Origin: Rhodococcus sp. 06-235-1A
Lineage (GTDB): Bacteria > Actinomycetota > Actinomycetes > Mycobacteriales > Mycobacteriaceae
Assembly: GCF_002258785.1 (NCBI RefSeq)
Contig: NZ_NOYI01000027.1
Span: 434,001-498,000, forward strand
Length of the DNA stretch: 64,000 nucleotides
Direction of reading: 5' to 3'
A program made the position numbers and the translations under genes. How positions within the stretch are numbered: position 1 is the stretch's first letter; each line of letters opens with the position of its first letter. The notes beneath the pieces were generated by a model. It saw only the letters and a list, made by a program, of their open reading frames with translations, was not told the origin of the DNA and ran no database searches. Shown piece after piece: positions 32,602 through 41,331 of the stretch.

Positions 32602-33378
32602 TCAGTTACCGGCTGCTGCTGCGGCGGTGAGAATGTTCTCGGGCGTCGGGTTGGAGATGTCCGTGCCGTTGACGCGCACGCTCGGCGTTCCGTTGATGCC
32701 CTCGCCGATGACGGTCTGCGTCTGGCTGGTGACCCAGTCGGTGTAGCTGCCGTCGGTGATGCACGACGCGGTGGCCGGGGAGTCGGCACCCGCGGAGGCC
32801 GCGATCTCGACGAGCTTGTCGTCGGTCAATCCGGTGCCGTTCTCGGCGGGCTGCTCCGCGAACATCGCGTTGTGCCAGTTCATCCAGCTGTCTCGATCGT
32901 TCTCGGCAACGCAGATCGAGGCGCTCGCGGCACGCGTCGAGTACATCGTGCCGCTGGAGAAGCGGTCGAGGATCGAGATGGGTCGGTAGTCGACGGCGAC
33001 GTTGCCTGCATCGGCCAGCTGCTCGAGAGTCGACCCACTGATGGACTCGAAGTTCTTGCACGCCGGGCATTGAAAGTCCTCGACGACGCTGATCACGGTG
33101 GTGGCATCGGGATTACCGAAGCGAATGGCACCGTTCTCGGTCAGCGACGTGGGGGTGAGCTGGTTCCCGCTCGACATGCCGGCCCCCATGGTCGGTGACG
33201 CCTCGCCCGACGTCGAATCCTTGTTGACGATGAACAAGGCAATTGCTGCAACGAGCGCGATGAGAACCACTGCGACGACGATCTGGATCAGCGTTCGGCG
33301 ATTCTTGTCGCCGTTCTGCATTGCCCGGATGTCCTTGGATGCTCTGCCGTCTCTCGATGCCTTGTTGCTGGTGTTCAC
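32602..33378 (-). CDS. DsbA-family membrane-anchored thiol oxidoreductase
   Basis: A 258-residue protein. A cytoplasmic basic N terminus is followed by one transmembrane anchor (LIQIVVAVVLIALVAAIALFIV, about 30-51), then a thioredoxin/DsbA domain with active site EDFQCPACKNFE (CPAC), and cis-Pro region GINGTPSVRVNG. It should introduce disulfides in exported proteins and be recycled by the VKOR next door. GTG is the start. A conserved cysteine in ASICVAEND and one in ATASCITDG may form a second disulfide, as in mycobacterial homologues. Confidence 0.92.
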   Translation of the reverse strand: MNTSNKASRDGRASKDIRAMQNGDKNRRTLIQIVVAVVLIALVAAIALFIVNKDSTSGEASPTMGAGMSSGNQLTPTSLTENGAIRFGNPDATTVISVVEDFQCPACKNFESISGSTLEQLADAGNVAVDYRPISILDRFSSGTMYSTRAASASICVAENDRDSWMNWHNAMFAEQPAENGTGLTDDKLVEIAASAGADSPATASCITDGSYTDWVTSQTQTVIGEGINGTPSVRVNGTDISNPTPENILTAAAAAGN

Positions 33379-33406
33379 GGCGACCAGTTTAGGCAGGGCA
33401 ACCTGA

Positions 33407-33451
33407 GTGTCAGATGAGAGCTCGTGTCAATGAGAGCGTGTGTCAGATGAG
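33407..33451. repeat. Three imperfect copies of a 12-bp motif at the aroQ 3' end
   Basis: GTGTCAGATGAG (33407-33418), GTGTCAATGAG (33424-33434) and GTGTCAGATGAG (33440-33451) recur every 16-17 bases. The last copy contains the aroQ stop codon; the others lie just downstream of it. Confidence 0.9.
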
Positions 33452-33877
33452 TGCAGCCAGTCTTTCGATGGCGAAGCGGTATCCGTCGATCCCGAGTCCG
33501 GCGATGACGCCGCTGGCGATGGGGGAGACGTAGGAGTGGTGCCTGAACTCCTCCCGAGCGTGCACGTTGGAAATGTGCACCTCGATGATCGGGACCTCGG
33601 GGATGACGAGGGCGTCGCGCAGCGCGACCGAGGTGTGGGTCAGTCCGCCCGGATTGATGACGATGCCCGACGCCACCCCGCGGGCCTCGTGGATCCAGTC
33701 GATGATCTGTCCCTCGTGGTTGGACTGCTCGGCCCTGACCGTCAGTCCGAGGTCGGCGGCGGTCTTCTCGCACAGGGCGACGACATCGGCGAGGGTGGCG
33801 TGGCCGTACACCTCGGGCTGCCTGGTGCCGAGCATGTTCAGATTCGGACCGTTGAGCACCAACAGCTGCTTGGCCAC
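33443..33877 (-). CDS. aroQ: Type II 3-dehydroquinate dehydratase
   Basis: A 144-residue cytoplasmic enzyme of the shikimate pathway that converts 3-dehydroquinate to 3-dehydroshikimate, forming dodecamers. The N-terminal signature is LLVLNGPNLNMLGTRQPEVY with the catalytic Tyr at its end; VINPGGLTHTSVALRDAL and VEVHISNVHAREEFRHHSYV hold the substrate-binding Asn/His and the His general acid, and IAGLGIDGYRFAI closes it. The start is GTG 33877 with AGGAG upstream. It stands apart from other aro genes in this window. Confidence 0.96.
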   Translation of the reverse strand: MAKQLLVLNGPNLNMLGTRQPEVYGHATLADVVALCEKTAADLGLTVRAEQSNHEGQIIDWIHEARGVASGIVINPGGLTHTSVALRDALVIPEVPIIEVHISNVHAREEFRHHSYVSPIASGVIAGLGIDGYRFAIERLAALI

Positions 33878-33975
33878 GACGTCACTCCTTCTCCTGCTTC
33901 GAGAACTACTTCCTGCTTCTGGTACTACCGAGTCCGATCATTTCACAGCGGGTTGACACAATCGTCCGGTGAAGG

Positions 33976-34009
33976 CAGTGACCGAGTGAGAACAGTGACC
34001 GAGTGAGAA
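33976..34009 (+). repeat. Perfect 17-bp tandem duplication at a start codon
   Basis: CAGTGACCGAGTGAGAA occurs at 33976-33992 and 33993-34009. Each copy has a GTGAGAA start candidate; only the second (GTG 34003) is in frame with the MFS gene. Confidence 0.97.
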
Positions 34010-35283
34010 CCGTGTGGGTGGTGTGGGGCGTCGGTGTCTTCGCTTACATCGTCGGCGTGCTGCATCGAACGTCGTTCGGGGTCGCGGGTTTGAGCGCTGC
34101 GGATCGTTTCTCGGTGTCGCCGTCTCTGCTGTCGTCGTTCGTGGTGTTGCAGGTGATCGTCTATGCGACGATGCAGATTCCGGCCGGCGTGCTGCTGGAC
34201 CGGATCGGCTCGCGCAGGATGATCGCGGCGGGCGCGCTGATCATGGCGTCCGCGCAGATCACCCTCGCACTCACCGAGTCGCTCCCGGTCGCGGTGGCCG
34301 CGCGCGCATTCGTCGGCGTGGGCGATGCTCTCACCTTCATCTCGGTGCTGCGATTGGTACCGCTGTGGTTCACGCCGCGGCGGGTGCCGATCGTCTCGCA
34401 GCTGACCGGTCTGCTCGGCCAGCTCGGTCAGGTGCTCTCGGCGGTGCCGTTTCTGATCCTGTTGAACGGGCCGGGCTGGACGTTCGCGTTCGGCAGTGCC
34501 GCAGCGCTGGGGCTCCTCGCCCTGGTGTTGGTCCTGGCTCTCGTGCGCGATCGCCCGAGCGACGGGGCCGAACCGGTGTTCGAGCCGACGTCGCTGCGGC
34601 AGACTCTCACCTCCATTGCCGAGGTGTGGCGACGCCCCGGCACCCGGCTGGGCTTTTTCTCCCACATGGGCACCCAGTTCTCGATCACCGTGTTCGCGTT
34701 GCTGTGGGGTGTGCCGTACCTGACGTCGGCGCAGGGCTTGTCGGCGGCGACGGCCGGAGCTCTGCTGACGGTGTCGGTGGCGGCCGCGGTGGTGTCGGGC
34801 ATCGTGGTCGGTCTTCTCACCGGGCGTTATCCGATGCGACGGTCGTGGCTGGTGCTGGCGATCATGGTCAGCAACGCCGCGATGTGGGCGATCGTATTGG
34901 CGTTGCCCGGCCCTGCGCCGCTGTGGTTGCTGGTGCTGCTCGTGGTGGTGATCTCGGTGGGCGGCCCCGGTTCGGTGATCGGTTTCGACCTCGCCCGCAC
35001 GTTCAATCCGAGCGCAAATCTGGGGACGGCCCAGGGGATGGTCAACATCGGTGGTTTCTTGGCGTCTCTATTGGTGATCGCGGGGATCGGATGGATTCTC
35101 GACGCGATGGGCGGCTACACGTTCGACGGCTTCCGGGTGGCGTTGCTCGTGCAGTTCCCGGTGTGGATCGTCGCGATCACCGGAGTTCTGCTGACGCGCC
35201 GCAAGACCAGAAGAGTGCTCGCGGCGGAGGGAATTCATCCGCACACGATGCGTGAGGTGCGCGACCGGATGCGGCGTAAATAA
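34003..35283 (+). CDS. MFS transporter
   Basis: A 426-residue protein with 12 hydrophobic helices from VWVVWGVGVFAYIVGVL on. The motif A-like loop is LLDRIGSRRMIAAGA (near 65-79) and the second-half counterpart lies around GLLTGRYPMRRSW. The sequence resembles the broad NNP/OFA-like exporter-importer groups but not strongly enough to name a substrate. GTG 34003 starts directly after a 17-base tandem duplication, and no clear Shine-Dalgarno is present. The basic tail ends RDRMRRK. It is divergent from aroQ by 125 bases. Confidence 0.82.
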   Translation: MRTVWVVWGVGVFAYIVGVLHRTSFGVAGLSAADRFSVSPSLLSSFVVLQVIVYATMQIPAGVLLDRIGSRRMIAAGALIMASAQITLALTESLPVAVAARAFVGVGDALTFISVLRLVPLWFTPRRVPIVSQLTGLLGQLGQVLSAVPFLILLNGPGWTFAFGSAAALGLLALVLVLALVRDRPSDGAEPVFEPTSLRQTLTSIAEVWRRPGTRLGFFSHMGTQFSITVFALLWGVPYLTSAQGLSAATAGALLTVSVAAAVVSGIVVGLLTGRYPMRRSWLVLAIMVSNAAMWAIVLALPGPAPLWLLVLLVVVISVGGPGSVIGFDLARTFNPSANLGTAQGMVNIGGFLASLLVIAGIGWILDAMGGYTFDGFRVALLVQFPVWIVAITGVLLTRRKTRRVLAAEGIHPHTMREVRDRMRRK

Positions 35284-35317
35284 TTCTTTGCACTGACGGC
35301 TTTCTGCGCGCATGCTG

Positions 35318-35342
35318 GTGTCCCAATATTGTTGTAGGACAC
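35318..35342. promoter_or_regulatory. Inverted repeat ahead of the DHA2 exporter
   Basis: GTGTCC (35318-35323) and GGACAC (35337-35342) flank an AT-rich centre containing AATATT. It may be an operator for a TetR or MarR-type repressor; no regulator gene adjoins. Confidence 0.3.
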
Positions 35343-35374
35343 AAGCAAATGCTACGTAAAGGTGCGTCAAAGAG

Positions 35375-37069
35375 ATGGTAACCGAGCCTGAAGTGACACC
35401 CGCGTCCGGCGAGTATTCGCATCGCGAGATCATGACGATCCTGTCGGGCCTGATGATGGGCATGTTCCTCGCTGCGCTCGATCAGACCATCGTCTCGACG
35501 TCCGTGCGCACCATCGCCGACGATCTCAACGGATTCTCGGTGCTGGCCTGGGTGACGACGGCCTACTTGATCACCTCCACGGTCTCGACTCCGTTGTACG
35601 GCAAGCTCTCCGATCTGTATGGGCGCAAGCCGTTCTTCATGACGGCCATCTCGATCTTCGTCGTCGGGTCCATGCTGTGCGGCATCGCTACGTCGATGTA
35701 CGAGCTCGCCGCCTTCCGCGCGATCCAAGGCCTGGGTGCGGGTGGTCTGATGTCGATGGCTCTGGCCATCATCGGCGACATCGTCCCGCCGCGCGAACGT
35801 GCGAAGTACCAGGGCTACTTCCTGGCCGTGTTCGGTACGTCGAGCGTGCTCGGGCCGGTCATCGGTGGACTGCTCGCCGGGCAGTCGTCGATCCTCGGAA
35901 TCACCGGCTGGCGTTGGGTTTTCTACATCAACGTGCCGCTGGGCATCATCGCACTCGTTGTCGTGTGGCGGGTGCTGAACCTGCCGGTGTACCGACGCGA
36001 AGCGCGCGTCGACTGGTGGGGCGCAGTGCTGCTCAGTGTCGGGCTCGTGCCGCTGCTCATCATCGCCGAGCAGGGTCGTGTGTGGGGATGGAGCTCACCG
36101 CGAGCGTTGCTGTGCTTCGGAGTCGGCATCGTCGGTGTCGTTGCGTTCGTGCTCGCCGAGATCAAGATGGGCGACGACGCGTTGATCCCCATGCGGTTCT
36201 TCCGAAACCCCTTGTTCTCGTTGTGTATTGCCGTCAGCGTCATCGCGGGCGCAGCAATGTTCGGTGGCATCTCGTTGCTCCCGCAGTACCTGCAGGTGGT
36301 CAAGGGGTCCTCGCCCACTCTGGCCGGCTATCAGACCCTTCCGCTCGTCGGTGCCCTGATGATCGCGTCGATCGTCTCGGGTCGCATGATCTCGAAGACG
36401 GGGCGCTACAAGATCTTTCCGATCGTCGGTACCGCACTGATGGCGATAGCGATGTTCACATTCCACTACGTGCACGCCGATACGCCGCTGTGGCAGACGA
36501 TGGTCGTGATGGGTGTGTTCGGCCTGGGGCTCGGTTCGATGATGCAACCGCTGACGCTGGCGATCCAGAACGCGATGCCACCCAAGGACATGGGCGTATC
36601 GACCTCTGCCGCAACGTTCTTTCGGCAGATCGGTGCGACAGTGGGTGTGGCGGTGTTCCTGTCGATGCTGTTCACACAGCTGACCCCGAAGACGGGCGAC
36701 GCGCTGATCGCCGCAAGTTCGACGCCTGCGTTCCAGCAGGCAGTGCAAAGTGCCGCAACCAGTTCCGATCCGCTGGAATCCGGCTTCGCTCGGGCCATTG
36801 CATCGGGTGACGCCTCGGTCGCAGGCAGCGCATTGCAGGACAGCTCCTTCATCCAGAAGCTCGAACCCGCACTCGCCGAGCCGTTCCGCATCGGGTTCTC
36901 CGATGCCATGGATTACGTGTTCCTGGCCGTGTCGATCCTGATGGTCATCGGTTTCGTGCTGGTGCTGTTCCTGAAGGAGGTGCCGTTGCGCACGATGTCG
37001 GGCCTTGCCGCAGCTCAGCAGGAGCGTGACGAAGAACGAGCGAACGAGGCGGGTACGGGACTGCTGTGA
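35375..37069 (+). CDS. DHA2-family (14-TM) multidrug MFS exporter, EmrB-like
   Basis: A 564-residue protein with 14 predicted helices. GLMMGMFLAALDQTIVSTSV is helix 1 with the conserved Asp; then GKLSDLYGRKPFF (motif A), AFRAIQGLGAGGLMSMALAI (motif C-like region) and FGTSSVLGPVIGGLLAG (antiporter motif). A long periplasmic loop is present between helices 13 and 14 (about 440-510). The family exports lipophilic drugs in exchange for protons. The regulator is not adjacent; an inverted repeat lies about 35-57 bases upstream of the start. Confidence 0.9.
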   Translation: MVTEPEVTPASGEYSHREIMTILSGLMMGMFLAALDQTIVSTSVRTIADDLNGFSVLAWVTTAYLITSTVSTPLYGKLSDLYGRKPFFMTAISIFVVGSMLCGIATSMYELAAFRAIQGLGAGGLMSMALAIIGDIVPPRERAKYQGYFLAVFGTSSVLGPVIGGLLAGQSSILGITGWRWVFYINVPLGIIALVVVWRVLNLPVYRREARVDWWGAVLLSVGLVPLLIIAEQGRVWGWSSPRALLCFGVGIVGVVAFVLAEIKMGDDALIPMRFFRNPLFSLCIAVSVIAGAAMFGGISLLPQYLQVVKGSSPTLAGYQTLPLVGALMIASIVSGRMISKTGRYKIFPIVGTALMAIAMFTFHYVHADTPLWQTMVVMGVFGLGLGSMMQPLTLAIQNAMPPKDMGVSTSAATFFRQIGATVGVAVFLSMLFTQLTPKTGDALIAASSTPAFQQAVQSAATSSDPLESGFARAIASGDASVAGSALQDSSFIQKLEPALAEPFRIGFSDAMDYVFLAVSILMVIGFVLVLFLKEVPLRTMSGLAAAQQERDEERANEAGTGLL

Positions 37070-37096
37070 TGCGCGCCGATTCGCCGGGCGTGAACG

Positions 37097-37138
37097 CAGG
37101 CTCCATTCACAGCTGACTTCCAGGCTGCTCCCAGGCTG
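37097..37138 (+). promoter_or_regulatory. Direct repeats of CAGGCTG spaced one helical turn apart
   Basis: CAGGCTG occurs at 37121-37127 and 37132-37138 (11-bp period), with a partial copy CAGCTG at 37110 in the same register and CAGGCTC at 37097. Direct repeats with this spacing are typical of OmpR/PhoP-type response regulators. They lie about 55-100 bases upstream of the glycosyltransferase. Confidence 0.5.
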
Positions 37139-37193
37139 TCCGACGGTCCATCGCACATTCTCGTAGTCGACAACTTCGACGAACAGGACTGCG

Positions 37194-39287
37194 ATGACCG
37201 CCCAACTCGACCGACCGGCAGCGATGCCTCCATCGCACGCCCGCCAGCCGTCCTGGCAGGACAAGTGGTGGTATCGCCGCCGGCACCTGCTCGGGCTGCT
37301 GGTTCTGCTCGCGGCCACGGCAACGCTGTATCTGTGGAACCTGACCGCAAGTGGCTACGCGAACACCTTCTACGCCGCTGCGGTGCAGGCCGGTACCAAG
37401 GATTGGACGGCGTGGTTCTTCGGATCGCTCGACTCCGAGAACTTCATCACCGTCGACAAGCCACCGGCCTCGCTGTGGGTGATGGGACTGTCGGCACGCC
37501 TGTTCGGGTTCTCGAGCTTCAGCCTGCTACTTCCCCAGGCGCTGATGGGTGTCGCTTCCGTGGCGACGGTGTATGCCGCGGTCAAGCGGGTCGCGAACCC
37601 CACGGCCGGTTTGCTCGCCGGCTTCACGTTGGCGTCGGTCCCGGCGGCGGCGTTGATGTTCAACTTCGACAACCCCGACGCGCTGCTGGTTCTCTTGATG
37701 ACGCTCGGCGGGTACTTCGTCGTCAGGTCTCTACAGACAGCGGCCGGACGACGGGCCGCGATGTGGCTCGCATTGGCTGGTGTGGCGCTGGGATTCGCGT
37801 TCCTCACCAAGATGCTGCAGGGACTGCTGGTGCTGCCCGCGTTCGGTCTCACCTATCTTGTTGCCGGACAGGCGCAGTTGCGGGCACGCTTGCTGCATCT
37901 GGTCGGTGCGTTCGCTGCACTGGTGGTCGCCGCCGGATGGTGGGTGGTGACGGTTCAGCTGTGGCCGGAAAGTGCTCGACCGTACATCGGCGGGTCCACC
38001 GACAACACCGTGATGGATCTGGTGCTCGGATACAACGGCCTCGGCCGCATCTTCGGTAACACCGGCGGGAGCGGCATGCAGGCTCCGGCCGGAATGAGTG
38101 CAGGCGCTGCCGGATCGAGCTTCGGCGGGTCGACCGGCCTGGATCGACTGTTCGGCAGTGAGATGGGGATTCAGATTTCGTGGCTGATTCCTGCGGCGCT
38201 GGTGGCGTTGGTCTTCGGTCTCATTGCTCGTGGCCGAGCGCCGCGGACAGACTTGCTGCGAGCGTCCCTGATTCTGTGGGGCGGCTGGTTCCTGGTGACG
38301 GCACTGATCTTCAGTTACATGTCCGGCACGATTCACCCGTACTACACCGTCGCACTCGCTCCGGCTATCGCGGGGATGATCGGCACCGGCGGCTACGCAC
38401 TGTGGCTGCGGCGCGAATCGATGTGGGGCCGAGCAGGTATGGCAACGATGATGATTGCGGCAGGTGTCTGGAGCTGGGTACTGCTGCACCGCAACGCGGA
38501 CTGGCTGCCGGCGTTGAAATGGATCCTGTTGGTGGGAACCGTCGTTGCGGCCGTGATGATTCTGCTCGCCGGACGGTACCGAAAGCTCACTGCGGCAGCA
38601 CTGATACTCGGTGCGGTGGCGGGCCTGGGCGGCGGTGCGTCGTATGCCATTGCCACGACGACCAACGCGCACAGCGGATCCGTCCCCACCGCAGGCCCGA
38701 CAGGTGCGGTCGAAGACGGCGGCCCAGGCGGTATGCCGGGCGGTGGAATGCCCAGTGGTGGTATGCCCAGTGGTGGGATGCCGACGGGAGCGATGCCGGG
38801 CGATGCTGTGCCGGCTGATGCTGTGTCGGGCGATGATGCGGGTATGCCGGCCGATCTTCCGGCCGGCTTCGGCAGCGGCGACCTGCCGAGCGGTATGTCG
38901 ATGGGCGGTATGTCGATGGGCGGTATGGGGGAGACCGACGAGGAGTTGACGACTCTGCTCGAGTCCACGACGACGAAATGGTCTGCTGCGGTGAACGGTT
39001 CGATGTCGGCTGCGGGTTACGAGTTGTCGTCCGATACCGCGGTCATGGCCATCGGAGGTTGGAGCGGTGATCCTGCGCCGTCGCTCGACCAGTTCATCCA
39101 GTACGTGGCCGATCACGAAGTGACGTACTACGTGTCGGGCGGAATGGGTGGCGGAATGGCTCGTGGGGGAGCGGACGGCGACTCGGCGAGTACGTCCTCG
39201 CAGATCCAGGAATGGGTCGAGGCGAGCTTCACCGCCACCACGGTCGGCAGTACGACGGTGTACGACCTCAGCACCTACACGGGCTGA
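37194..39287 (+). CDS. GT39/ArnT-type membrane glycosyltransferase, YkcB-like
   Basis: A 697-residue polytopic protein. The first helix LLGLLVLLAATATLYLWNLT leads to a loop with GSLDSENFITVDKPPASLWV, where the acidic pair is expected to bind the polyprenyl-phosphate sugar, followed by about ten further helices to residue 490. A low-complexity Gly/Met/Pro region (GGMPSGGMP repeats, SMGGMSMGGM) of about 85 residues links to an extracellular C-terminal domain with VTYYVSGGMGGG. YkcB-like enzymes decorate cell-wall polymers or lipids; the acceptor here is unknown. It is probably under a response regulator binding the direct repeats upstream. Confidence 0.85.
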   Translation: MTAQLDRPAAMPPSHARQPSWQDKWWYRRRHLLGLLVLLAATATLYLWNLTASGYANTFYAAAVQAGTKDWTAWFFGSLDSENFITVDKPPASLWVMGLSARLFGFSSFSLLLPQALMGVASVATVYAAVKRVANPTAGLLAGFTLASVPAAALMFNFDNPDALLVLLMTLGGYFVVRSLQTAAGRRAAMWLALAGVALGFAFLTKMLQGLLVLPAFGLTYLVAGQAQLRARLLHLVGAFAALVVAAGWWVVTVQLWPESARPYIGGSTDNTVMDLVLGYNGLGRIFGNTGGSGMQAPAGMSAGAAGSSFGGSTGLDRLFGSEMGIQISWLIPAALVALVFGLIARGRAPRTDLLRASLILWGGWFLVTALIFSYMSGTIHPYYTVALAPAIAGMIGTGGYALWLRRESMWGRAGMATMMIAAGVWSWVLLHRNADWLPALKWILLVGTVVAAVMILLAGRYRKLTAAALILGAVAGLGGGASYAIATTTNAHSGSVPTAGPTGAVEDGGPGGMPGGGMPSGGMPSGGMPTGAMPGDAVPADAVSGDDAGMPADLPAGFGSGDLPSGMSMGGMSMGGMGETDEELTTLLESTTTKWSAAVNGSMSAAGYELSSDTAVMAIGGWSGDPAPSLDQFIQYVADHEVTYYVSGGMGGGMARGGADGDSASTSSQIQEWVEASFTATTVGSTTVYDLSTYTG

Positions 39288-39324
39288 CACCGACCGAACA
39301 GAGCGACACCCAACGCGCACAGTC

Positions 39325-39357
39325 GTTCCACCGCAGACACTTCGACTGCGGTGGAAC
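39325..39357. terminator. Bidirectional terminator hairpin
   Basis: GTTCCACCGCAG (39325-39336) and CTGCGGTGGAAC (39346-39357) pair over 12 bases around a nine-base loop, followed on the plus strand by TTCTGTGT. It separates the convergent glycosyltransferase and DUF222 genes. Confidence 0.8.
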
Positions 39358-39381
39358 TTCTGTGTACTGATCCGAGATCAA

Positions 39382-41154
39382 TCAGAAAGGCGGAGGATCA
39401 TCGTCCGGTGCTGACGTAGGTACCGGCGCGGGCAGCGGCTGGGCAATCTCGAGGCTCGAGGTATCCGCCTGCACAACTTCACCCTTGGGCCTGCGATAGA
39501 CGTCCGGCAGATGGCTCAGGTCTGCGAACTGCGTGGTGCCGGGGACGGTGACTGCGGTGGTGCCGGCTTCGGAGACCCAGAACTCGACACCATCGGCGAG
39601 CATGACAGGAGTCCACAGGCCCATGGTCTTGAGGCTGTGGTGATAGCGGCACAGACAATGCAGGTTGGAGTCGATGGTCCAGCCACCGGACTCGGGGTCG
39701 CGATGGAAATACGGAACTACATGGTCGATCTCGCACTGCTGGGCCGAGACGTCGCAGCCGGGGTGCCGGCAGGTGCGATCGCGGTACCGAATACGTTCTG
39801 CGAGCGCAGTAGTGGGCCGATAGACGAGCGCTCCGGGTGGCGGCAGCACGAGACCGCCGTGACCGTCGGGATGGAGCGCGATCCCGAGAGCGGGATCGGC
39901 TGCAATCGCGGCTTCGAGTTCGGCAACGAACGTGTAGGTACCGCGATACGGAGTGGCGACACAGCTGCTTCGCGGTGGAAGTGAGGAGTTCTGCGCTCGT
40001 GGGGGCCGAGGAACAGAACCGCCGACACGACGACGACCGCGCCCCAGCGGATGAAACACCACATGCGATCTGCTGCTGCCACCGCTGTCGGCCTTGCATT
40101 CTGCACCCTTGTCTTCGGTGCCTGCGCCGTTCTCGGTCTCGGTGTCGGTGTCGGTGTCGAGGTCGATGAACGACTCCAGATCTTCGCCGTAACCGACCTT
40201 CTCCGCCAGATTGCGGGCTTCGGTAAGGAGGATCTGCCAGTGCGCGTTGTCGGCGAGTTCTCGGGCGTACTCGGCATCGATGGTCCCGTGGCCGGCCAGG
40301 TGAGCAGGATTCGACAGCAGACCGGCGAGCGTGGCGAGGTCGACCGTGATCACCGTCAGTGGGGCGCGTCGATCAGGACGCACAGTATCGGCCGTGCACG
40401 GATTGTCGTCATCGGGTTCGCACATGCATGCCATCGACGACTCCTGCTGTAGCAGAGCCACATACGCTGCGGCACGCTTCTGCCCCCGGTTTCGCGGATC
40501 ACGCCGGCACACGGTCGCGGCCATCTCGTTGATCAACTGCCAGGCCGCTGCGGCCTCTGCTGCGGTGAGGTCGGCCTTCAGCGTCGAGAGCACGTCTTTG
40601 TCGGTGTACGTGACGTTGGTGTGCCGTTCCAAGTCCTTGCGGAGAGCGGCGGCTTGCTCGGGTGCGACGCGGTACATGATCGACCAGATTTCCGTCGCGA
40701 GCGGACCGGGCGACAGGCGTCGGGCGGCCAGTAGAACCTCGCCTTCGACGGCGGTCGCCGCGTCCTGCGTCAGATTGTGAGTGCAGCGGTAGATCGCACG
40801 CACCCGAGGTAGGTCGATCTCGCCGGCCTCGAACGCAGCCGCGACGGCAGGAAGCCGAAGCCGAAGGTCCATTCCGACCTCGGCGTAGGTGTTCGCAACG
40901 GTCTTCGAGCAGCCCAGAACGTGCGCAATTTCGGAAGCCGCATAGTTACCCGCGTCCTGAATGACATCACCGACGAGCACATTCTGATGAATACACGAAT
41001 CCCAGATGGCGGCGGCCACAGCTACTTTCCGAGCGCACGCTTGATTCTCCAGAATCGCGACATCCCGAATCTCGGCCAACGAAGCAGGCTCGATGTACGG
41101 CTTCGATTGCGGCCCCAGGTAGGCCGCGAATCGACTGCGCGCAGATGTGGTCAC
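39382..41154 (-). CDS. DUF222/HNH endonuclease-like protein (13E12 family)
   Basis: A 590-residue protein. The DUF222 helical region spans about residues 1-330, including LGCSKTVANTYAEVGMDLRL. A disordered Asp/Thr/Glu linker (DTDTDTETENGAG) follows. The C-terminal HNH nuclease has CRHPGCDVSAQQCEIDHVVP, DPESGGWTIDSNLHCLC and YHHSLKTMG. GTG 41154 is preferred, with GGGGGG about 14-8 bases upstream; TTG 41187 is in frame but would put the start only three bases from the SOS box. A consensus-like promoter with an embedded SOS box precedes it, so DNA damage should induce it. It is distinct in sequence from the copy at 21804. Confidence 0.88.
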   Translation of the reverse strand: MTTSARSRFAAYLGPQSKPYIEPASLAEIRDVAILENQACARKVAVAAAIWDSCIHQNVLVGDVIQDAGNYAASEIAHVLGCSKTVANTYAEVGMDLRLRLPAVAAAFEAGEIDLPRVRAIYRCTHNLTQDAATAVEGEVLLAARRLSPGPLATEIWSIMYRVAPEQAAALRKDLERHTNVTYTDKDVLSTLKADLTAAEAAAAWQLINEMAATVCRRDPRNRGQKRAAAYVALLQQESSMACMCEPDDDNPCTADTVRPDRRAPLTVITVDLATLAGLLSNPAHLAGHGTIDAEYARELADNAHWQILLTEARNLAEKVGYGEDLESFIDLDTDTDTETENGAGTEDKGAECKADSGGSSRSHVVFHPLGRGRRRVGGSVPRPPRAQNSSLPPRSSCVATPYRGTYTFVAELEAAIAADPALGIALHPDGHGGLVLPPPGALVYRPTTALAERIRYRDRTCRHPGCDVSAQQCEIDHVVPYFHRDPESGGWTIDSNLHCLCRYHHSLKTMGLWTPVMLADGVEFWVSEAGTTAVTVPGTTQFADLSHLPDVYRRPKGEVVQADTSSLEIAQPLPAPVPTSAPDDDPPPF

Positions 41155-41189
41155 TGTGTATTCGCCCCCCGGCAGGTGTTCCAACAAAA

Positions 41190-41233
41190 TAGAACGTGTG
41201 TTCGATGATATCGGGGATCACACCATCCGTCAA
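41190..41233 (-). promoter_or_regulatory. SOS-box promoter of the second DUF222/HNH gene
   Basis: On the minus strand: -35 TTGACG (41233-41228), 17-bp spacer, -10 TATCAT (41210-41205), and the LexA box TCGAACACACGTTCTA (41205-41190) starting at the last base of the -10. One base departs from TCGAAC-N4-GTTCGA. LexA bound here would cover the transcription start. Confidence 0.82.
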
Positions 41234-41331
41234 CCCCAATCATGTTGTTATGAAGAAGGATTAGAGGCAGAGCGTCTCTACACCCACCCACCGACAAACT
41301 GTTTGACCCTCACGCCGCGTCAGGCTTCAGG

